Source: Micromonospora sp. KC213 (GTDB taxonomy: Bacteria; Actinomycetota; Actinomycetes; Mycobacteriales; Micromonosporaceae). From it: a DNA stretch of 40,197 nucleotides. The notes below the pieces were generated by a model, which saw only the letters and a program-made list of their open reading frames with translations, was not told where the DNA came from and searched no databases. The stretch is from positions 1 to 40,197 of the forward strand of contig NZ_SMKF01000033.1 in assembly GCF_004348325.1 (NCBI RefSeq), in the 5' to 3' direction. Positions within the stretch are counted from its first letter, which is position 1. Each line of letters starts with the position of its first letter. This document shows, one piece after another, positions 35,066 to 40,197 of the stretch. The position numbers and the translations under genes were made by a program.

Positions 35066-36349
35066 TCACACCGTTTCCTGACTCGGCGGCGGCTCGCGCC
35101 GCAGGCTGGCTCTCGACGCGAAGGCGTGTACGGCGTAGGCGAGCGAGGAGGCGAGCGCCGCCCCGACCGCGCCGGCCCAGGGAATGATCCCGTAGTAGGC
35201 CGGTATCGCGACCGCCACCGTGACGAGGGCGACCGTCGTCGTCGCCCGCTCGCCGCGCCGCTTCAACAACAGCGCGCTCCAGCTCTTGCCGGCCGCGGTG
35301 GCCAGCGAACCAGGCAGCAGCAGCAGCCCGAGGAGCCAGGCGTGCCGGTACTCCGGTCGCAGGTGGCCCAGCACGGCGAGCCCGACGACGGCGGCCAGGG
35401 CGATCGGTGCGGCGGCCCGGACCACCGCCCTGGTCGGGTCCGGCCCGTCCGCGCCGTCGCGGTCGGCGAGGATGCGCTGCGCGCGCACCACGGCACCGGC
35501 CTGCGCGAACTCCAGGGCCGCGACGGCCAGGGCGTAGACGCCGAGCGGTCCGGCGCCGACGAACCGGGCCACCAGGATCTGGTTGAACCGCAGCGTCATC
35601 ATCTGCGCGAAGATGCCGAGGTGCAGGTTGCCGACGGCGAGCAGGTCGGCGCGGTGGTCCGAGCCGGTGGCCGAGGGCGGCGGGAACGCTCCGGCCCGCC
35701 GCAGCGTCACCAGCACCAGGCCGCAGACGGCCAGCGCGCTGAGCCACTGGACGCCGAGCCAGACCAGGCTCCACAGGCTGCCGTCGAGCCGGCCGACGGC
35801 GTGCAGGGCGAGGTAGCCACCGACCAGCACCGCCCCGCTCGCGGCGCGCATCGCGTAGACGAGCCGGAAGCTGCGGCGTCGCAGCGCGAACGACGAGACG
35901 GTGTTGAAAACGGTCAGGCCGGCTGCCGAGCCCACCCCGACCAGGTGGCTGCCGAGGCCGGCCGCCGTGGTCAGCCCGGCGGCGGCGACCCCGGAGAGGA
36001 GGACCGAGACCCCGAGCATGGCCAGTACCCGTGCCCGGCCCCGGGAGGCGACCCAGCCGGCCGGGCGGGACAGCAGGAACGTGTCCAGTGACAGCCCGCC
36101 GACGGCCGCGCCCAGCGTCGCGGCCACCATGTTGGCGGCCAGTTCACCGCGCTCGGCGGCAGGCAGGGCAACCGAGACCACCGCCGCCACGCCGGTCAGG
36201 CCGAGGGCGGCGAGGTAGAGCAGTTCGGGTGCGACGAGCCGCCGCAGCAGCCGTGCGACGGGCGGCGGCGCGCTCTCGCCCGGCGGCGGCACGCTCTCGG
36301 CCCGAAGGTCGCCGTCGTGAACGGCGGCGCGCGGGGCGGGGCCGGTCAA
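35066..36349 (-). CDS. Polysaccharide flippase-like membrane protein (Wzx type)
   Basis: This 427-residue protein is almost wholly membrane-embedded (about 12 helices: LLYLAALGLTGVAAVVSVAL, LGAAVGGLSLDTFLLSRPA, VFARFVGAGPLGVYALAVAA-like repeats, WLLGLLLLPGSLATAAGKSW). It has the two-lobe pattern of MOP-superfamily O-antigen flippases, which move undecaprenyl-linked repeat units outward. The start is uncertain: TTG 36349 overlaps the upstream stop (TTGA), while GTG 36292 would remove 19 residues. The TTG is chosen for the coupling seen throughout this operon. It lies between the initiating transferase and the glycosyltransferases. Confidence 0.83.
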   Translation of the reverse strand: MTGPAPRAAVHDGDLRAESVPPPGESAPPPVARLLRRLVAPELLYLAALGLTGVAAVVSVALPAAERGELAANMVAATLGAAVGGLSLDTFLLSRPAGWVASRGRARVLAMLGVSVLLSGVAAAGLTTAAGLGSHLVGVGSAAGLTVFNTVSSFALRRRSFRLVYAMRAASGAVLVGGYLALHAVGRLDGSLWSLVWLGVQWLSALAVCGLVLVTLRRAGAFPPPSATGSDHRADLLAVGNLHLGIFAQMMTLRFNQILVARFVGAGPLGVYALAVAALEFAQAGAVVRAQRILADRDGADGPDPTRAVVRAAAPIALAAVVGLAVLGHLRPEYRHAWLLGLLLLPGSLATAAGKSWSALLLKRRGERATTTVALVTVAVAIPAYYGIIPWAGAVGAALASSLAYAVHAFASRASLRREPPPSQETV

Positions 36350-37896
36350 CGCCCACCACCCCGGAACACTTCCGCCACCGTACGCAGCACGATCTTGATG
36401 TCGAGCCAGAGCGACCAGTTCTCGACGTAGTAGTTGTCGAAGCGTGCCCGGTCGGAGATCGGGGTGTCCCCGCGCAGGCCGCTGACCTGCGCCAGCCCGG
36501 TGAGCCCCACCGGCACGCGGTGGCGCATCGCGTAGCGCGGGTACTCCACCGAGAACTTCTCCACGAAGTACGGTCGTTCGGGCCGGGGCCCGACGACGCT
36601 CATCTCGCCGCGCAGGATGTTCCAGAGCTGCGGCAGCTCGTCCAGCGACGTACGGCGCATGAAGCGGCCGACCGGCCCGACCCGTCGATCGTGCGCGATG
36701 GACCAGTTCGTCCGGGACTCCTGCTCGTCGACCGGCTGCATCGAACGGAACTTGATGACCTTGAACGGCTTTCCGTACCGGCCGATCCGTTCCTGGTGGA
36801 AGAAGATGCCCCGGCCGCCCTCCAGGAACGTCGCCACCGCGCAGAGCAGCAGCACCGGGCTCAGGACGAGCAGCGCCGCGGTCGCGAAGAGCAGGTCGGA
36901 GGCGCGCTTGACCGCCCACCGTGGACCCGAGAGCGTGGTGTCGCCGATCTTGACAATGGGAATCGCGCCGACGTGGTCCGGATAGCCGCCGTGGGACCGG
37001 GAACCCCACAGCCGCGGCACCGCCCACAGGTCGCAGCGGGCCGTGGTGGGCTGGAGCAGAATGTCCATCAGGGCCGACTCCGGACAGTCCGGATCCGCGA
37101 TGATCAGCACTTCGCAGTCCAGCACCCTGGTGAGTTGCGCCAGGTCGGCGAGGGTGCCGATCAGTGGAAGCGCGGCGGTGCCCGGTCGCGTCGTGGTGTC
37201 GACGCAGCCGACGAACCGCAGCCCGTACTGCGGGTAGCGGCGCAGCAGCCGGGCGAGTTCGACCGCGATCGGGCCGCTGCCGATGATGATGGCGTTGTGC
37301 TCCACCCACCGGCGCTTCCGCGCGACGAGGAGCACCGTGCGGCTGAACGCGCGTCCCACGATCACCAGACCGGCGGAGAGCGCCACGCCGTGCATGAAAC
37401 CGCTGACGTACTGCACCGAGTCGTGGCGCTCGGCCGCGATGATCGCCACCACGGCCCCGGACGCCAGCAGCCGACCGCCGAGGCTGGGCAGTTCGTCCAG
37501 GAAGCCGACGTGCCGGCGGGGCCGGTAGAGCCCGCCCGCGGCGAAGAAGGCCACGGTGAGGGCGGCGTTGACCAGCGTCCCGCGCCAGTAGTTCTGGCTC
37601 ACCAGCAGCGGAGCGAGCAGCGCGACCACGTCCAGGGGGGCCGCCAGCATCCAGGCCCGCAACCGGCGCGTACGCCGCGAGGCCCGCGAACCGGCGTACG
37701 GCAGGACGGCCGTGGTGTCCATCCCGGACTGCCGCTCGGCGGCGGGCGGGTCCGCCGCCAGCCGGGCGGCCGGATGGCCCGGGCGGAGCCCTGCGTCGCC
37801 GGTCGGGTCGTCCATCGGTTCCGCTGACTGCTGTGCCGGCCCGTCGAGGTGGATGGCGGTCGCAGCAGGGTGACCTGACGCCGGTAGGCGTGACAT
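36346..37896 (-). CDS. Undecaprenyl-phosphate sugar phosphotransferase (initiating)
   Basis: This 516-residue polyisoprenyl-phosphate hexose-1-phosphate transferase of the WbaP/CpsE type starts repeat-unit synthesis. A disordered leader (1-75) and four N-terminal helices (about 80-190) are followed by a nucleotide-binding-like domain (NAIIIGSGPIAVELARLL). One helix (LLFATAALLVLSPVLLLCAV) precedes the catalytic C-terminus with KVIKFRSMQP, RRTSLDELPQLWNILRGEMS and VVGPRPERP. GGGGGAGG lies six bases before ATG 37896. It is the first gene of the overlapping cluster and defines it as a polysaccharide locus. Confidence 0.95.
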   Translation of the reverse strand: MSRLPASGHPAATAIHLDGPAQQSAEPMDDPTGDAGLRPGHPAARLAADPPAAERQSGMDTTAVLPYAGSRASRRTRRLRAWMLAAPLDVVALLAPLLVSQNYWRGTLVNAALTVAFFAAGGLYRPRRHVGFLDELPSLGGRLLASGAVVAIIAAERHDSVQYVSGFMHGVALSAGLVIVGRAFSRTVLLVARKRRWVEHNAIIIGSGPIAVELARLLRRYPQYGLRFVGCVDTTTRPGTAALPLIGTLADLAQLTRVLDCEVLIIADPDCPESALMDILLQPTTARCDLWAVPRLWGSRSHGGYPDHVGAIPIVKIGDTTLSGPRWAVKRASDLLFATAALLVLSPVLLLCAVATFLEGGRGIFFHQERIGRYGKPFKVIKFRSMQPVDEQESRTNWSIAHDRRVGPVGRFMRRTSLDELPQLWNILRGEMSVVGPRPERPYFVEKFSVEYPRYAMRHRVPVGLTGLAQVSGLRGDTPISDRARFDNYYVENWSLWLDIKIVLRTVAEVFRGGGR

Positions 37897-38005
37897 GGCC
37901 GATCCTCCCCCGTGACGACCCCCGGCGACATACGAACGCCGGAGGCGATCGAAGGATACGAGCGCAGCCGTGCACCCACCAGAGCCGGCGAGGTGAAAGG
38001 CTTTC

Positions 38006-39076
38006 CTACTTTCCGACAGCGATGATGTCGGATACGTCGTCGCGGCGAACCGCGTCGAAGAGGCGACCGGCCTTCGCCGTGTCCGCGAAGACGACGCTCT
38101 CGCTGCCCACCCGGCCCGTCCCCCGGCTGGGGCAGGTGACGAAGGTCAGATTGTCGCTCCTCAGGTGACGCAGCTTCATGGCCAGGTCCACCAGGGACAG
38201 CGACTTGTCCACCGCCACCGCGTTCGTGCTGGCCCGGACGAACGAGTTCAGCTTGCCGGGGTTGGTCAGCACGCCGCCGGAGGCCGCCTTGTCCAGAATC
38301 GCCTTGATCACCTGTTGCTGGTGGCGGATCCGGGCGAAGTCACCGTCGGCGAAGGCGTGCCGCTCGCGCGCGTAGTCCAGCGCGGCCGCACCGGACAGGG
38401 TCTGCCGGCCCTTGACGAAGGTCCGGCTTCCGCTCGGGTCGAGCGAGTACTTCGTGGTGAAGTCCTTCTCCACGTCGACCTCGACGCCACCCAGCGCGTC
38501 GACGATCTCCTTGAAACCGGCGAAGTCGATCATCGTCACGTGGTCGACGCGTACCCCGGTGAACTTCTCCACGGTCTGGACCATGAGCGGGACGCCGCCC
38601 CACGCGTAGGCAGCGTTGATCTTGGCGTCTCGGCCGCCGCGCCCACTCTTCGACCGGGGCACGTGCACCCACGTGTCCCGGGGGATCGAGATGAGCTGGG
38701 CACTCGACCGGTCCCTGGTGAGGTGGGCCAGGATGATGGTGTCGCTGCGGGACCCGCCGGCGTTCTCCTGGTCGCGGGAGTCGCTGCCGAGGATCATGAT
38801 GTTCAGCGCGCCCCCGGCCGCGGCCTCCGCCTGCGGACGCGACTCCTGCGGCACGTCCTCGAACGCCTCGACCCGCTCGATCGAGGAGTCGACCGAACGG
38901 TAGTACAGCCCGGCCGCGAGGACCCCGCCGCCGGACAGCAACGCCAGCACGAGCAGCACGACCAGGGTGATCCGCCGCCCACGACGACGCGGAGCCGGGG
39001 CAGCCGCCGGAGCATCCGACTCCACATCGGACGCGAGGCGCGGATCGGGATCGGCGAGCTGCTGGCGATCGGACAT
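38006..39076 (-). CDS. LytR-CpsA-Psr (LCP) family protein
   Basis: This 356-residue membrane-anchored enzyme attaches undecaprenyl-linked glycopolymers to peptidoglycan. It has a cytoplasmic Pro/Ala/Arg-rich leader and one transmembrane helix (about 36-58). The extracellular LCP catalytic domain carries LNIMILGSDSRD, RSDTIILAHLTRD, AQLISIPRDTWVHVP and LDYARERHAFADGDFARIR, which hold the conserved Asp/Arg residues that bind the pyrophosphate lipid. Length is normal. ATG 39076 is six bases after TAGCAT, so it is probably leaderless. It lies 109 bp upstream of the initiating transferase and likely anchors the polymer made by this locus. Confidence 0.94.
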   Translation of the reverse strand: MSDRQQLADPDPRLASDVESDAPAAAPAPRRRGRRITLVVLLVLALLSGGGVLAAGLYYRSVDSSIERVEAFEDVPQESRPQAEAAAGGALNIMILGSDSRDQENAGGSRSDTIILAHLTRDRSSAQLISIPRDTWVHVPRSKSGRGGRDAKINAAYAWGGVPLMVQTVEKFTGVRVDHVTMIDFAGFKEIVDALGGVEVDVEKDFTTKYSLDPSGSRTFVKGRQTLSGAAALDYARERHAFADGDFARIRHQQQVIKAILDKAASGGVLTNPGKLNSFVRASTNAVAVDKSLSLVDLAMKLRHLRSDNLTFVTCPSRGTGRVGSESVVFADTAKAGRLFDAVRRDDVSDIIAVGK

Positions 39077-39082
39077 GGCGCG

Positions 39083-39088
39083 ATGCTA
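39083..39088 (-). promoter_or_regulatory. -10 hexamer of leaderless LCP promoter
   Basis: TAGCAT on the minus strand, six bases (CGCGCC), then ATG 39076. No Shine-Dalgarno is present. Confidence 0.6.
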
Positions 39089-39203
39089 CTGATTCACGTT
39101 TGCCCGTGGTGACCCTCGTCCGGACGGTCAGCCCCGACCACACGGTCGACCGAATCGAGGTGGCTCTCGCCGAAAGCCCTCTTCGCCTGGTACAAACCCA
39201 CGG

Positions 39204-40037
39204 GTGGACGCAACGACGCTTCGCCGGGCCATCGCCCGCACCCGCCTCGCACCGGTCGCCGCCTTCCCCAAGCGGCTGGCCCGGGTCGCCCGGCACGACG
39301 CCAAGGTCATCCGTACCACCGCCCGGTGGCTGTTCACCTCCCGTGAACACCACAACTACACCTACGAGCTGACCAAGCTCAGCCGGCAGCACCTCGCCTG
39401 GTTCGTCAGCGTCGTCTGCGACGTCCCGATCAAACAGGTCCGGACCTATCTCGACGAGATCGAGTCCGACGACACGCTGCGCGGCCACATCGAGCGGGCC
39501 ACCGCCGGCTCCGCGCGCCGCGGCCTCGCCGACAAGCAGGTCCGGTACGCCCGCCGGATCGGCTGGTACGCCATCGTCCGCGCCACCCGACCCGGACACG
39601 TCGTGGAGACCGGCGTCGACAAGGGACTCGGCAGCTGCGTACTCGCCGCCGCGCTGCTGCGCAACGCCGCCGAAGGGCATCCCGGCCGGCTCACCTCCCT
39701 GGACATCAACCCCGAGGCCGGCTACCTCGCCCGCAGCGCGCCCTGGTCGGACGTGATCGACCTGGTGATCGGCGACTCGATCGCCTCCATCGCCGCCCTC
39801 GACCGCCCGGTCGACCTGTTCCTGCACGACAGCGACCACAGCCGGGCCCACGAGAAGCGGGAGTTCGAGGCGGTCGAACCGAAACTCGCCGCCGGAGCGA
39901 TCCTGCTCACCGACAACGTCACCGTCACCAACGTCCTGGCCGAACACGCCGAACGCACCGGCCGCCGTTTCCTGGCGTACAAGGAAACTCCACTGGAGCA
40001 CTGGTACCCGGGCGACGGAATCGGTGTCGCGTGGTGA
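39204..40037 (+). CDS. Class I SAM-dependent methyltransferase
   Basis: This 277-residue protein has a basic helical N-terminal part and, from about residue 130, a Rossmann methyltransferase core. The SAM motif is VVETGVDKGLGSCVLAAALL; LTSLDINPEAGYLAR has the acidic end of strand 2; DLFLHDSDHSRAHEKREFE carries the metal/active-site D-x-D-H block of Methyltransf_24-type enzymes. It may methylate a sugar or the polymer end in the adjacent pathway (inference). GTG 39204 is the start; a weak TACAAA lies seven bases upstream. It is divergent from the LCP gene. Confidence 0.85.
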   Translation: MDATTLRRAIARTRLAPVAAFPKRLARVARHDAKVIRTTARWLFTSREHHNYTYELTKLSRQHLAWFVSVVCDVPIKQVRTYLDEIESDDTLRGHIERATAGSARRGLADKQVRYARRIGWYAIVRATRPGHVVETGVDKGLGSCVLAAALLRNAAEGHPGRLTSLDINPEAGYLARSAPWSDVIDLVIGDSIASIAALDRPVDLFLHDSDHSRAHEKREFEAVEPKLAAGAILLTDNVTVTNVLAEHAERTGRRFLAYKETPLEHWYPGDGIGVAW

Positions 40038-40110
40038 CCGCCCACCGCCGCCCGCATGTCGCTCCCCGTGATCGCCGCCGCGCCGCCGAGTCACGATCGA
40101 GGGAGACTGT

Positions 40111-40132
40111 CTTAGCTTTCGCTTAGCCCGCT
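40111..40132 (+). promoter_or_regulatory. 11-bp-spaced direct repeat CTTAGC
   Basis: CTTAGC at 40111-40116 and 40122-40127 are spaced 11 bp, as in boxes of OmpR/PhoB-type response regulators. It stands 42 bp before the next possible start codon. Confidence 0.3.
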
Positions 40133-40168
40133 TGTCCGCCCACCCCCGGTCCGGCAGCATCGACCGAC

Positions 40169-40197
40169 GTGACCGACGGCAGCGCGCCCCACGACCC
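40169..40197 (+). CDS. Possible start of next gene, partial
   Basis: GTG 40169 opens a frame (VTDGSAPHD) that reaches the window edge, after 131 bp without other coding signal. Too short to judge. Confidence 0.25.

Noticed and set aside
38340..40160. 606-codon minus-strand frame over the methyltransferase and LCP genes
   Set aside because: It runs out of frame through the LCP gene and antisense to a methyltransferase with clear SAM motifs; the composition is typical of a shadow frame.

Overview
The window is very GC-rich, densely coded DNA with GC-ending codons, frequent GTG starts, 1-8 bp gene overlaps and actinobacterial gene orders. The block pncB - clpS - DUF2017 - mec - cysO - cysM - MBL hydrolase - rph - rdgB repeats the gene order I recall from Mycobacterium tuberculosis (around Rv1330c-Rv1341) without the rhomboid and murI genes. 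Together with the protein style this suggests Micromonospora or a close relative in Micromonosporaceae (inference; no database was consulted).

Layout. 1-1839: a partial MFS exporter and the NAD-salvage nicotinamidase pncA; 1852-3138: pncB. 3155-5833: a large LuxR-type ATPase regulator, divergent from a degenerate dynamin-like protein (6030-7610). 7726-12989: the clpS-to-rdgB housekeeping block, including the CysO/CysM/Mec protein-bound-sulfide cysteine pathway. Its CysO carries an unusual 30-residue tail after the diglycine. 13080-20925: a six-gene histidine-utilisation operon in the order RpiR regulator, hutU, AllC-like amidohydrolase, hutF, hutI, hutH. It reads on the minus strand and converges on rdgB. 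20997-25430: a D-2-hydroxyacid dehydrogenase, a membrane-anchored protein with proline-rich repeats, a GT-C-like membrane glycosyltransferase and a frameshifted membrane gene.

25525-29478 is an accessory island with signs of decay and rearrangement. It holds a DUF4037 gene split by a frameshift, a WhiJ-like XRE regulator with its DUF397 partner, three small conserved genes (the third frameshifted) and a Phd/RelE toxin-antitoxin module. A 37-bp copy of the antitoxin start lies at its left end, and a 33-bp direct repeat flanks the toxin-antitoxin module.

29590-40037 is a Wzx/Wzy-type surface or exopolysaccharide locus: polymerase, four glycosyltransferases, flippase, initiating phosphoglycosyltransferase, LCP ligase and a methyltransferase. 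The central minus-strand genes overlap by 1-4 bp, so they are almost certainly one translationally coupled operon.

A theme across the window is apparently leaderless expression. At least ten genes have a TAnnnT -10 hexamer ending 6-7 bases before an ATG or GTG, and these sites fix several start choices. No tRNA, rRNA, CRISPR array or complete insertion sequence was seen.
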